From NCBI RefSeq assembly GCF_903181435.1, contig NZ_CAEUHO010000005.1, positions 62,001 to 126,000 on the forward strand: 64,000 nt of DNA, read 5' to 3'. This document shows positions 17,431 to 26,558 of this stretch, one piece after another. The notes beneath the pieces are model-generated. The model had not been told where the DNA came from. It saw only the letters and a list, made by a program, of their open reading frames with translations, and did not search any database. The DNA is from Bacteroides acidifaciens (GTDB lineage Bacteria; Bacteroidota; Bacteroidia; Bacteroidales; Bacteroidaceae). The translations under genes were made by a program, and so were the position numbers. Numbering within the stretch: position 1 is the stretch's first letter; each line of letters starts with the position of its first letter.

Positions 17431-19155
17431 ATGAAAACAAAGATATTATTATTAGCCGGAATGTGCCTGGGGCTTGCTGCTTGTGAGAGTATGGACCTGG
17501 TACCAAGATCACAAGGTAATACCGAATCATGGTACACAACCGAAACAGAATTACGCCTGGCTTCCAATGACTTTTACATTTTGGGTTATTGGCAAGAACC
17601 TCTTAGTTCGTCCGAACAGTGGTCGGATAACACTACCTATCGTCAGACGAACCGTAATCCGGGAAGTGGCGGAACCATACTTGATGGAACCATGAACGGT
17701 CAGCAGTACGAAGTATATACCTTGTGGCAACAATCATTCAAACTCATTGCCCGCGCCAACACAATGCTTGAGAATATTCACAAGGCAAAGGGCTCTGTGA
17801 GTCAGGAAGTATACGATCGCTATGCCGGTGAGGCTTACTTCTGCCGTGCCTGCAAATATGCCGAATTGATTTTCTTTTATGGTGATGTACCCTATCAAGA
17901 GGAGACTATTACCATTTCCGAAGCTTTGCAGCGTGGTCGCAAGCCTAAAGCAGAAGTGATACCTTTGGTGTATGCTGATTTTGATAAAGCGATAGCCGGT
18001 TTGCCCGAAAGCTATGGACAAGGTGAGAATATACATGCCACCAAAGGTGCGGCGCTGGCTATGAAGGCACGTTTTGCCCTCTATATGGGTGACTATGAAA
18101 TAGCTGCTCAAGCTGCCAAGGCTTGTATGGATCTCAAGCTTTATTCTTTGGAGCCCGACTATGCCAAGCTTTTCAAGCAGAGCACCAAACTGAATGATGA
18201 GAAGGTGTTTGTGATACCTCGCTCTATTGAAAACAGTGTGATACTCGACTCTTGGATTGTGAAGAACGGTCTTCCCCGTAATGCCGGAGGATATGGTTCA
18301 TATAATCCTTCATGGGACCTCTTCGCTTCATACCTCTGTACCGACGGACTACCTATCGACGAGTCTCAGTTGTTCGACCCCCGCAATCCGTTTAAGAACC
18401 GCGACCCGCGCTGTGCGATGACTATTGTTGAGTTCAACACCGAGCACTGTGGCTTTGAGTACGATCCCAGTCCCGCTGCTAAAACTGTGATGAACTACAC
18501 CACAGGTAAAATGCAAAGCAACCAGGATACCCGTATTGTGAATCAATATAGCTCATATACGGGATTGTTATGGAAGAAAGGTATTGATGCTTCCTGGACA
18601 GTAGACCAGAAGGTAGAGCAGGACTACATCATCATACGTTACGCAGATGTACTGTTGATTTATGCCGAAGCCATGATAGAACTGAACCGGATTGACGACA
18701 GTGTATTGAAAGCTATCAATATGGTACGTGCCCGCGCTTATGGCGTAAATGTAACGGCAACCGGCAGCTATCCTGCCGTGACCACTACCGACCAGACAGA
18801 GTTGCGTCGTGCTTTGCGTATAGAACGCCGTATGGAGTTTGCCATGGAGAACCAACGTTTGCAAGATTTGATGCGTTGGAAATTGGCAGGAAAAGCATTG
18901 AACGGTTACAACTATATCATGCTAATCAATCCTACGGAACTACTGAACAATGTAGTGAACAAGAACCTCTGGTTCTGGGGAATGACCCCACAAATCGACG
19001 AAGATGGTCTAGCTGACTTTTCAGCTCTCTTCAATGCCGGCTATTGCTCGCAGGGTGCCAAGCGCATCTTCCCCGAGCGCGAATACTTGTGGCCGCTGCC
19101 TACACATGATGTGGAATTGTGTCCCAACTTATTGCCCAACAATCCGGGTTATTAA
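17431..19155 (+). CDS. SusD/RagB-like surface glycan-binding lipoprotein (module B)
   Basis: This 574-residue lipoprotein partners the SusC at 14024. The lipobox LAAC places the lipid on Cys18, followed by ESMDLVPRSQG. The SusD hallmarks are the early FKLIARANTMLENIHKAKG segment (about 105-123), EAYFCRACKYAELIFFYGDVPY (about 132-153) and the C-terminal signature RIERRMEFAMENQRLQDLMRW (about 463-483). It ends with LWPLPTHDVELCPNLLPNNPGY, where PNLLPNNPGY is the common SusD finish. The SusE-like gene starts 20 bp downstream. Length is typical for the family. Ligand specificity cannot be inferred. Confidence 0.95.
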   Translation: MKTKILLLAGMCLGLAACESMDLVPRSQGNTESWYTTETELRLASNDFYILGYWQEPLSSSEQWSDNTTYRQTNRNPGSGGTILDGTMNGQQYEVYTLWQQSFKLIARANTMLENIHKAKGSVSQEVYDRYAGEAYFCRACKYAELIFFYGDVPYQEETITISEALQRGRKPKAEVIPLVYADFDKAIAGLPESYGQGENIHATKGAALAMKARFALYMGDYEIAAQAAKACMDLKLYSLEPDYAKLFKQSTKLNDEKVFVIPRSIENSVILDSWIVKNGLPRNAGGYGSYNPSWDLFASYLCTDGLPIDESQLFDPRNPFKNRDPRCAMTIVEFNTEHCGFEYDPSPAAKTVMNYTTGKMQSNQDTRIVNQYSSYTGLLWKKGIDASWTVDQKVEQDYIIIRYADVLLIYAEAMIELNRIDDSVLKAINMVRARAYGVNVTATGSYPAVTTTDQTELRRALRIERRMEFAMENQRLQDLMRWKLAGKALNGYNYIMLINPTELLNNVVNKNLWFWGMTPQIDEDGLADFSALFNAGYCSQGAKRIFPEREYLWPLPTHDVELCPNLLPNNPGY

Positions 19156-19175
19156 TCCTATAAACTATTACGAAC

Positions 19176-20819
19176 ATGAAAACAATGCATTTATATAGAA
19201 GCCTTGGTGTGGTGGCTGTGGGAATGATGAGCATGCTTGCCACCTCGTGCGAAGAGGATATAGACAATACAGCCTCACGCAATCAGTCGGAGATTGAACT
19301 GGCTCCTTCGGGTGAATATATCAAACTCGATGAGAGCAAACCCAACGAAACGGCTGTCACTCTGAAGTGGAGTACCGCTCACGATTTTGGTGAGGATTAT
19401 ATCACGACTTATAAATACGAGATGCAGCTTATCGGTAGTGAGGCTACGAATATCAAGGAGTTTGACGACGATGGAGAATTCTTTCGCTCGTACACCAACG
19501 AGGAGATGCAGAAGATACTGGTCGACCATTTCGGACTCACCACCAGTACCATTGGCGAAGTACTGTTTACTGTAACAGCCAATTTTGAAGGTCCCCGTCT
19601 GATGGTGCCTGATATTGCTACGGCTACATTAAAGATAAAAACGTATGGTCCTAAGCAGTATAAAGCCGATAATCTCTATGTGGGAGGTTCCGCTGTAGGC
19701 GAAGACAATATCAAGTTGACGTTGAAAGACGAGATAAACAAGATTTATAGTTACGAAGGTGCTTTGGCTGCCGGTAAGATTAACTTTCCTGTTGATTATG
19801 CCGATGAGTTGAATGCCATTGGGCCGGAAACTGCCGATGCTCCTATAACCACCGGTGAAATGACAGGTGTTATATCCGACCGTGCCGAAGCCAATTCGTG
19901 GGTGATTCCGTCGGCAGCTACTTATCGTATCACTGTGAATATGAGCAAGCAGACTGTGAAGATAGTAGAAGCCGGTGCGGTAGTTGAGGCTGAGCAAATG
20001 TTCTTGGCGGGTACTGCTGTAGGTGAAGAACAAATTGAGATAGCTCAAACTCTCGAAAATGATCAACTTTATGCTTGGCGCGGTGAATTGAAAGCCGGTA
20101 GCCTTTACATACCGCTCACTTTCGAGGGCGAACAAGCGATGGCTATTGTGCCGGAAGTAGCAGATAACCATGACATCGAAGATGGTCAGTTGGCAACGTT
20201 CGGGCAAGCACTTATCAGCAAAGTAGACAGGCAGTATTGGACTATTCCGGCTGACGGGACTTAACGTATTGTGTTGAATAAGGAGGAAAAGACCATTGCT
20301 ATCTATTCGGCGGCTACTGACTTGAAACCGCTTACCGTATCGTTTAATAATACAACACTGGGGATAAACCCATGGAGTCAAGAGGTGGATGTACTGCACA
20401 TGTATGGTGGCTTCAATGGTTTTGCTTACGATGCAGGTACTGACGAAGAAACCGGAAAGCCTCTTAAGTACTGTCAAGTGAAGTATGACCTTATTCAGAG
20501 CCTTGCCAATCCGAAAGTCTTTGTTTATAAAGGTGACGTATTGCCTAGGACTGAAAAAGCAGATGATTATGGAAAGAAGAATGCTGGTTGGGTAAACTTC
20601 TGTACGCTGCGATATGCCAATAACGGATGGTTTGTTGGTTCTACAGCTGATGCTGAAAGGGGTAAACGTAACGGTTATAAAGAAGTAGAGGTCGGTAAGA
20701 TAGAGGGTGCTGTAGTTGGGCAGAGTCATAACCGCTACGCTTACTTCCTCATCCCCGAAGGCTGTAACTATGTAGTAGTGGATATAGAGAATAACACTGT
20801 ACTCTTTGATATTAAATAA
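19176..20819 (+). pseudogene. SusE/SusF-like lipoprotein interrupted by an in-frame stop (module B)
   Basis: The reading frame opens with a lipoprotein signal (lipobox ATSC, Cys25, then EEDIDN) and SusE-type domains. These include VYVGGSAVGEDNIKLTL-like and FLAGTAVGEEQIEIAQ repeats, and the frame runs to IPADGT at residue 362. Codon 363 is TAA (20262-20264). The same frame then continues without a shift for 184 codons (R-I-V-L-N-K-E-E-K-T onwards) to a normal stop at 20817-20819. The module A homologue reads DGEYRIVVNMEKKT at this point, so the stop almost certainly replaces a tyrosine codon (TAT or TAC) by one base change. A GTG at 20271 could start the remnant, but it would lack a signal peptide. 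The 5' part could still give a secreted, shortened lipoprotein. Sequencing error, readthrough or true loss cannot be separated here. Confidence 0.85.
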
Positions 20820-20833
20820 ATCCAAAATTGAAC

Positions 20834-20880
20834 AGAATAAGGGGTGAAGCTTCAATCACTTCACTTCTTATTCTACCTTT
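20834..20880 (+). terminator. 16-bp hairpin after the interrupted SusE-like gene
   Basis: AGAATAAGGGGTGAAG (20834-20849) pairs with CTTCACTTCTTATTCT (20859-20874) over 16 positions including two G-U pairs, with a 9-nt loop and then ACCTTTTAAAC. It occupies the same place (after susE, before a DUF4832 gene) as the hairpin at 7571, suggesting the same partial-termination design in both modules. Confidence 0.55.
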
Positions 20881-20910
20881 TAAACAATAACAATTAACGA
20901 CATATATTCT

Positions 20911-22512
20911 ATGAACAAAATAATAAAAAACAGCATCAAGACCTTGTCGATGTGCCTGTTGGCTGCTACGGCTTTTATAGGCACTGCTTGTTCAGACGAT
21001 GATGACCTTACAACCGACTACAGTTGGAACATTGAAGGCAACACTACCGTCAGCATTAAGCCCGAACGCTACAAACTGTTGCGTAATCCCATGAGCGGAT
21101 GGGTGATCTACGCCGGTATCGGAAGTGGTATGATGATGAATTTCTGGGATCTCTACGACAATTTCGAGTCGTCCGAAGGCACCGTGAAAGTATCCGACTA
21201 TGGCAATACTCTCTATGTACGTGGTCTTTGGAGCAATTTCAATCCTGAAAGAGGTAAATATGTATGGGATGAAACTCTACAGACCGAACCGGCGAAGCGC
21301 TTCCGCATGTTGGTGGAAGGAGCTAAAGAACGCAACTTGAAACTCGCCTTCACCTTTGTGTGCGACAGTCGCGACAAGCATGAAAATGCCTGTCCCGAGT
21401 ATGTGAGAGAAGCCGGTGCCGAAGGATTCACCACCAAAACCGGTAGTGTAAACGTATGGACGCCTTATCCTGACGACCCCATCTTTCAGAAAGAGTATGA
21501 AGCATTCCTCACCGCTTTCGCTGCCAAATACAATGACCCCGACGTCACTCAGTTTGTAAGCGGCTTTGGCTTGGGCAAATGGGGGGAAACTCACACGCTG
21601 AAATACTCTACAGGTGATGAGAGCCCCAGACAAGCTGTATTCGAATGGATTACCGATGTAATGTCTCGTCTTTTCACCAAAGTGCCTATCATGATAAACT
21701 ATCACCGATGCCTGCTTTCTACCAAAGAATCTGGTGATGTTGATACCGGTATATCCGCCGATTTGGTGAAACGTGCCGTAGCCAAAGGCTTCTGCCTGCG
21801 TCACGATGCTTTTGGTATGAAGCAATATTATAAGGATTGGGAGCGTGGCATCGCTGCCGCTTATCGTGGCATTGTACCTATCACTATGGAAGGTGGTTGG
21901 GTGGAATCATCCCACGGTGGTTCTATTGCCGGCGACGGTTATAAGAATTTTGCCGAAGTGCGCCAGGGGGAATATGATGAAGCTAAGGGTGGTTATGTCA
22001 ATATGATGGACCTTCGCTTTGATACCAATGTGAACACTGGTGAAACGCACTCTTGGTTTAACACCGCTTTCCACCTGGTAAAGGAATTTATATCCGAAGG
22101 CGGTTACCGTCTCTACCCCGACCGTCTGTCTATTCCTACTACAGCCCGTAGCGGTAGCAACGTATCATTGACTCACCGTTGGTCGAACTTGGGCTGGGGT
22201 TACTGCCCTACCAATCTGCCGCAGTACGGTGACAAATACAAACTGGCTATCGCTTTGCTTGATAAGAGCACCGAAGAGCCTGCCCGCATCTATATAGAAG
22301 AGAAAGCGGACATTGCTACCTGGATGAGCGGAAAACCCAAGACATACACTAGCAGCATCAAACTCACCGATGTAGCCGCAGGTACTTACACTTGGGCGGT
22401 GGGATTGGTAGATACTACTAAAGAGAACGCTATCGGTATCTTACTTTCAGCCCGCGATGAGTACCAAACCGCCAAAGGTTGGGTGAAAGTGGGAGATATA
22501 ACTATTCAATAA
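20911..22512 (+). CDS. DUF4832 family lipoprotein, paralogue 3 (predicted surface-exposed)
   Basis: This 533-residue protein is the most divergent of the three paralogues. Its lipobox GTAC puts the lipid on Cys27, followed directly by SDDDD, which matches the published Bacteroides lipoprotein surface-export signal, so an outer-surface location is likely. Conserved motifs are RNPMSGW, W-S-N-F-N-P-E-R-G-K-Y-V-W, GLGKWGE (Glu226), NYHR, RHDAFGM, MEGGW (Glu327), NMMDLR, GGYRLYP and GWGYCPTN. Differences cluster after MEGGW, where the aromatic segment THRYWIDPSG of paralogue 1 is replaced by a glycine-rich loop (SSHGGSIAGDG). That is where substrate choice might change. It is followed by the FAD oxidoreductase 21 bp later. 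Confidence 0.85.
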   Translation: MNKIIKNSIKTLSMCLLAATAFIGTACSDDDDLTTDYSWNIEGNTTVSIKPERYKLLRNPMSGWVIYAGIGSGMMMNFWDLYDNFESSEGTVKVSDYGNTLYVRGLWSNFNPERGKYVWDETLQTEPAKRFRMLVEGAKERNLKLAFTFVCDSRDKHENACPEYVREAGAEGFTTKTGSVNVWTPYPDDPIFQKEYEAFLTAFAAKYNDPDVTQFVSGFGLGKWGETHTLKYSTGDESPRQAVFEWITDVMSRLFTKVPIMINYHRCLLSTKESGDVDTGISADLVKRAVAKGFCLRHDAFGMKQYYKDWERGIAAAYRGIVPITMEGGWVESSHGGSIAGDGYKNFAEVRQGEYDEAKGGYVNMMDLRFDTNVNTGETHSWFNTAFHLVKEFISEGGYRLYPDRLSIPTTARSGSNVSLTHRWSNLGWGYCPTNLPQYGDKYKLAIALLDKSTEEPARIYIEEKADIATWMSGKPKTYTSSIKLTDVAAGTYTWAVGLVDTTKENAIGILLSARDEYQTAKGWVKVGDITIQ

Positions 22513-22533
22513 TCATAAAAACGCTGTGCTGTG

Positions 22534-24402
22534 ATGAAAAAAATCTTACTGACATGCATAGCCGTAGCCTGTAGCCTTGTGGCTGTAGCCGGAGAACTGC
22601 TCATCGAAGCAGAAAGCTTCAGCCAGCGAGGCGGCTGGGTGCTCGACCAGCAGTTCATGGATCAGATGGGTTCGCCCTATCTCATGGCACATGGCATGGG
22701 CATCCCTGTGGCGGATGCTACGGCAGAAATCAATATTCCCCAAGCAGGCACTTACTACGTATATGCCCGTACTTACAACTGGACTTCACCTTGGACCGAT
22801 GCCGAAGGTCCCGGAAAATTCCGCCTGGCTTTAGGCGGCAAATTGCTGAAGGCTACATTAGGACATACTGGTAATTCCTGGCAATGGCAATTTGCCGGAA
22901 AGGCAGTATTGAAAGCAGGGACTACCACTCTTGCGCTGAAAGACCTCACCGGTTTCGACGGTCGTTGCGATGCCATTTACCTTACTACCGATGCGAACAC
23001 GCAACCCGCTACCTGGGATACGGCAGAGACAGCCGCACTTCGTGACCGCTTGCGACAACAACAGACGGTGCCCGCTCATCAATACGACTTAGTGGTAGTA
23101 GGAGGAGGGATAGCCGGAATGTGTGCTGCTGCATCGGCCGCCCGATTAGGTTGTAAGGTGGCACTGGTGAACGATCGTCCTGTATTGGGTGGCAATAACT
23201 CGTCGGAAATTCGTGTACACCTCGGCGGTATCATCGAAATGGGTCCTAATCAGGGATTAGGGCGTATGATACGCGAGTTCGGTCATGAACGCTCCGGCAA
23301 TGCACAACCGGGTGACTACTACGAAGACCAGAAGAAAGAAGACTTCATAAATGCCGAAAAGAACATTACCCTTTATGCCTCTCAGCGTGCGGTAGCCGTG
23401 AAGATGCAAGGAGACCGCATTGCGTCAGTCACTATCCAGCACATCGAGACGGGAGAACAAACCGAACTTACCGCTCCTCTCTTTAGCGACTGCACAGGCG
23501 ACGCTACCATAGGCTATTTGGCCGGTGCCGATTGGACTATGGGACGTGAAGGCCGCAATGAATATGGCGAGAGCCTTGCTCCCGAGCAACCCGACTCATT
23601 GGTGATGGGCGCCTCTATACAATGGTATAGCAAGGACATGAAGAAGAAAACTTCCTTCCCTCATTTTGAATATGGCGTGCGCTTTGACGCTGAAAACTGT
23701 GAGCCTGTAACCATGGGCGAGTGGAAATGGGAAACAGGCATGAACCGCAATCAAGTCAGCGAAGCTGAACGTGTACGCGACTATGGACTTTTGGTGATAT
23801 ATTCCAACTGGAGTTATCTGAAGAATCACTATAAAGACCATAAGAAGTATGCCAACCGTTCCCTCGACTGGGTGGCGTATATCTCAGGCAAACGCGAATC
23901 ACGCCGTCTCTTGGGCGACTACGTACTGTCACAGGACGATATAGACAAGAATGTGGCGCACGAGGATGCTTCGTTCACCACTACCTGGAGTATCGATCTT
24001 CATTTCCCCGACAGCGTGAATAGTGTCCGCTTTCCCGGCAATGAATTCAAGTCGGCTACGGTGCATCGTTGGATTCATCCTTATGCCGTTCCCTATCGCT
24101 GTCTCTATTCTCGCAATGTGGACAACCTCTTTATGGCAGGCCGCAATATGAGCTGTACCCACGTAGCCTTAGGCACAGTACGTGTGATGCGTACTACCGG
24201 CATGATGGGTGAAGTAGTAGGTATGGCAGCCGGACTCTGCCACAAGCATCGTGTAGAGCCACGCGACATCTATCATCATCACCTGCCCGAACTGAAGCAA
24301 CTTATGCAAGCGGGGCTGGGCAAACGCGATGTGCCCGATAACCAACGCTTCAACGAACCCAACGAATTGTTGGAAGTTCCGGGAGCTTACATCAAACCGT
24401 AG
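22534..24402 (+). CDS. Secreted FAD-dependent oxidoreductase with N-terminal carbohydrate-binding-like domain
   Basis: The ATG at 22534 (an in-frame GTG precedes it) gives 622 residues. After a signal peptide ending near VAVAG (about 20) comes a beta-sandwich of about 125 residues (ELLIEAESF, AGTYYVYARTYNWTSPW, FDGRCDAIYLTTD). It resembles CBM6/CBM35-type domains that begin with IEAE and end with a D-A-I-Y-L strand. From about 182 an FAD-binding Rossmann fold follows (VVVGGGIAGM, glycines at 190-195), with LGGNNSSEIRVHLGG about 35 residues later and SDCTGDATIGYLAGAD in the middle. It belongs to the FAD_oxidored family. A secreted flavoenzyme fused to a glycan-binding module inside a PUL suggests oxidation of a sugar, but the substrate and acceptor are unknown. 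It ends 7 bp before the GH36-like gene. Confidence 0.82.
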   Translation: MKKILLTCIAVACSLVAVAGELLIEAESFSQRGGWVLDQQFMDQMGSPYLMAHGMGIPVADATAEINIPQAGTYYVYARTYNWTSPWTDAEGPGKFRLALGGKLLKATLGHTGNSWQWQFAGKAVLKAGTTTLALKDLTGFDGRCDAIYLTTDANTQPATWDTAETAALRDRLRQQQTVPAHQYDLVVVGGGIAGMCAAASAARLGCKVALVNDRPVLGGNNSSEIRVHLGGIIEMGPNQGLGRMIREFGHERSGNAQPGDYYEDQKKEDFINAEKNITLYASQRAVAVKMQGDRIASVTIQHIETGEQTELTAPLFSDCTGDATIGYLAGADWTMGREGRNEYGESLAPEQPDSLVMGASIQWYSKDMKKKTSFPHFEYGVRFDAENCEPVTMGEWKWETGMNRNQVSEAERVRDYGLLVIYSNWSYLKNHYKDHKKYANRSLDWVAYISGKRESRRLLGDYVLSQDDIDKNVAHEDASFTTTWSIDLHFPDSVNSVRFPGNEFKSATVHRWIHPYAVPYRCLYSRNVDNLFMAGRNMSCTHVALGTVRVMRTTGMMGEVVGMAAGLCHKHRVEPRDIYHHHLPELKQLMQAGLGKRDVPDNQRFNEPNELLEVPGAYIKP

Positions 24403-24409
24403 ACAAACT

Positions 24410-26476
24410 ATGAGCAAAAAAAATATTATCACGATATTTCTATCGGCAATATGTACCTTGCCACTTTGGGGCGGACAACAGTATTACGCTTTTCTGAAAG
24501 GTGACACGCTACGTATGGGCAATAACTATATGGAACGCGCCATGCTGTGGAATAACGGTGCGCCTGTTACCATCAGCCTTACTGACAAGCAACACGGAAA
24601 AACCATTTCGGCACAGGGCAAACAACCCGATTTCTCGATTGTGAAAGGTATCCCTACGGATGCCACATTCACCGTGAACGAGATACCGACGAACGGCATC
24701 CACGCCAGTTATCTGCAGGCTACCGTGGCTTGCACTATCGGTTCGCTGAATATAGAGCGTCGCTATCGCATTTATGCAGACTGTCCCGCCATTGCTTGCG
24801 ACACCTATCTGAAAGGGCAAGTGGAACTTTATCAGAATAAGGAGGACAACCGCTCTAACGCCGACCGCAAAAATATAGAGCACACGGCCGATATGGCTAC
24901 GGGGGTGAAAACTCCCACGCTCGACAGGCTGCAACTATCCGGCAATCATTGGAGTGCCCGCACAATAGAGTTTTTCGATTACACCGATTGGAATGACAAT
25001 CTGGTGACCGGGCGTACCTGGCTTCCTTACCGTCGCAATACGTATCGTGGTAATTTGCTTTTTGCTCATGACGTAGCTACGCGTCAAGGCTTCTTTTTCT
25101 TAAAAGAGGCTCCCAGCAGCAGTACCCAATTACATTATCCGGGTTCTGACTTCGTGGCGGACTTTAGTGATTTTATGGTAGTGGGGCTGGGCATTGCGTC
25201 TCATGATGTAAAGCCAGATAGCTGGACCCGCGTTTATGGATGTGTTACCGGCATCTATACCGGCGGTGAGCAAGAAGCGCTTACTGCCCTGCGCCTCTAT
25301 CAGAAACAACTGCGCCACCACACCGCCGCACAGGATGAGATGATTATGCTCAATACCTGGGGCGACCGTAGTCAGGATGCCAAAATAGATGAGGCTTTCT
25401 GCCTGGCAGAACTGGACCGTGCCGCACGCATGGGCATCACCCTCTTTCAACTGGACGATGGCTGGCAGAGCGGAAAAAGCCCTAACTCGAAGACTGCCGG
25501 AGGTAGTTTTAAGGATATTTGGAAAAATGCCGATTATTGGACACCCAACCCCACGAAATTCCCTCATGGACTGAAACCTATTGTAGAGAAAGGCAAGAAA
25601 TTGGGTATTCGCATCGGATTATGGTTCAATCCCAGCATACAGAATGATTTTGCCGATTGGCAAAAAGATGCGCAGGCCATTATCGGACTTTATAAGAAGT
25701 ACGGCATCTGCTGTTTCAAGATAGACGGCTTGCAGATACCTACCAAGACAGCCGAACAAAACTTGCGCCAACTGTTTGATACCGTGTTGGAGCAAACCAA
25801 CTATGAAGTGATTTTCAACCTCGATGCCACTGCCGGTCGTCGCGGAGGATATCACTATATGAACGAGTACGGTAACATCTTCCTGGAAAACCGCTATACC
25901 GATTGGGGCAACTATTACCCTTATCGCACCTTGCGCAACCTCTGGATGCTGTCCCGCTATGTACCGGCAGAGAAGATGCAGATAGAGTTCCTTAATAAAT
26001 GGCGCAATGCCGATAAGTATGACGCTGCCGACCCTTTTGCCCCCGCCCGTTACAGTTTCGATTACCTCTTTGCCATCACCTTGGCGGCACAGCCGTTGGC
26101 TTGGATGGAAGCTTCGAACCTGCCCGAAGAGGCTTATATTACGGCATCTCTGCTCAAGAAGTACCAACCCTTGCAACTCCGGTTTCATCAAGGCGTCATA
26201 CTGCCCGTTGGCGAAGAACCTTCGGGACGCTCGTGGACCGGATTCCAATCGACCGTCTCCGGCACGCAAGGCTATCTTGTGGTTTATCGCGAAGATAATG
26301 AGCAAGCCAGGGGGAGTATTGACACTTGGCTTCCAAAGGGTAAGAAAGTTACTTTTACCCCTGTAATGGGAAGTGGTAAGAAGTTTGCCGCAAAAGTCGG
26401 CGCACAGGGTAGAGTAAGTTTCGAGCTGAATGACAAGAACTCTTTCGCACTCTATCAATACGAAGTAAAACCATAA
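24410..26476 (+). CDS. GH36-like (clan GH-D) alpha-galactosidase family protein
   Basis: The ATG at 24410 gives 688 residues with a signal peptide (MSKKNIITIFLSAICTLPLWG). An earlier in-frame start inside the preceding gene lacks one. An N-terminal beta-supersandwich (about 25-300) precedes a TIM barrel recognisable by FQLDDGWQ (Asp349-Asp350), IRIGLWFNP, CFKIDG (Asp439, expected nucleophile) and ENRYTDWG (Asp498, expected acid/base). The two aspartates are 59 residues apart, similar to known GH36 alpha-galactosidases. A C-terminal beta-domain ends in LYQYEV. The motifs differ from the classical LKWDMN of GH36, so alpha-galactosidase activity is only a first guess and another alpha-linked sugar is possible. 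It follows the oxidoreductase by 7 bp and is the last gene before the 22-bp repeat array. Confidence 0.75.
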   Translation: MSKKNIITIFLSAICTLPLWGGQQYYAFLKGDTLRMGNNYMERAMLWNNGAPVTISLTDKQHGKTISAQGKQPDFSIVKGIPTDATFTVNEIPTNGIHASYLQATVACTIGSLNIERRYRIYADCPAIACDTYLKGQVELYQNKEDNRSNADRKNIEHTADMATGVKTPTLDRLQLSGNHWSARTIEFFDYTDWNDNLVTGRTWLPYRRNTYRGNLLFAHDVATRQGFFFLKEAPSSSTQLHYPGSDFVADFSDFMVVGLGIASHDVKPDSWTRVYGCVTGIYTGGEQEALTALRLYQKQLRHHTAAQDEMIMLNTWGDRSQDAKIDEAFCLAELDRAARMGITLFQLDDGWQSGKSPNSKTAGGSFKDIWKNADYWTPNPTKFPHGLKPIVEKGKKLGIRIGLWFNPSIQNDFADWQKDAQAIIGLYKKYGICCFKIDGLQIPTKTAEQNLRQLFDTVLEQTNYEVIFNLDATAGRRGGYHYMNEYGNIFLENRYTDWGNYYPYRTLRNLWMLSRYVPAEKMQIEFLNKWRNADKYDAADPFAPARYSFDYLFAITLAAQPLAWMEASNLPEEAYITASLLKKYQPLQLRFHQGVILPVGEEPSGRSWTGFQSTVSGTQGYLVVYREDNEQARGSIDTWLPKGKKVTFTPVMGSGKKFAAKVGAQGRVSFELNDKNSFALYQYEVKP

Positions 26477-26558
26477 AAAGGCGGTTGTCTGCTTTTTATG
26501 CTAATGATGAATAAAATGTTAACTTTTGATTTACAGGGTGTTATGATTTGTGGAGAGA

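Noticed and set aside
19629..20855. Long open frame of 408 codons on the - strand opposite the SusE-like pseudogene
   Set aside because: It is the antisense of a clear lipoprotein frame, has no recognisable motif or signal, and its openness follows from codon bias on the other strand.
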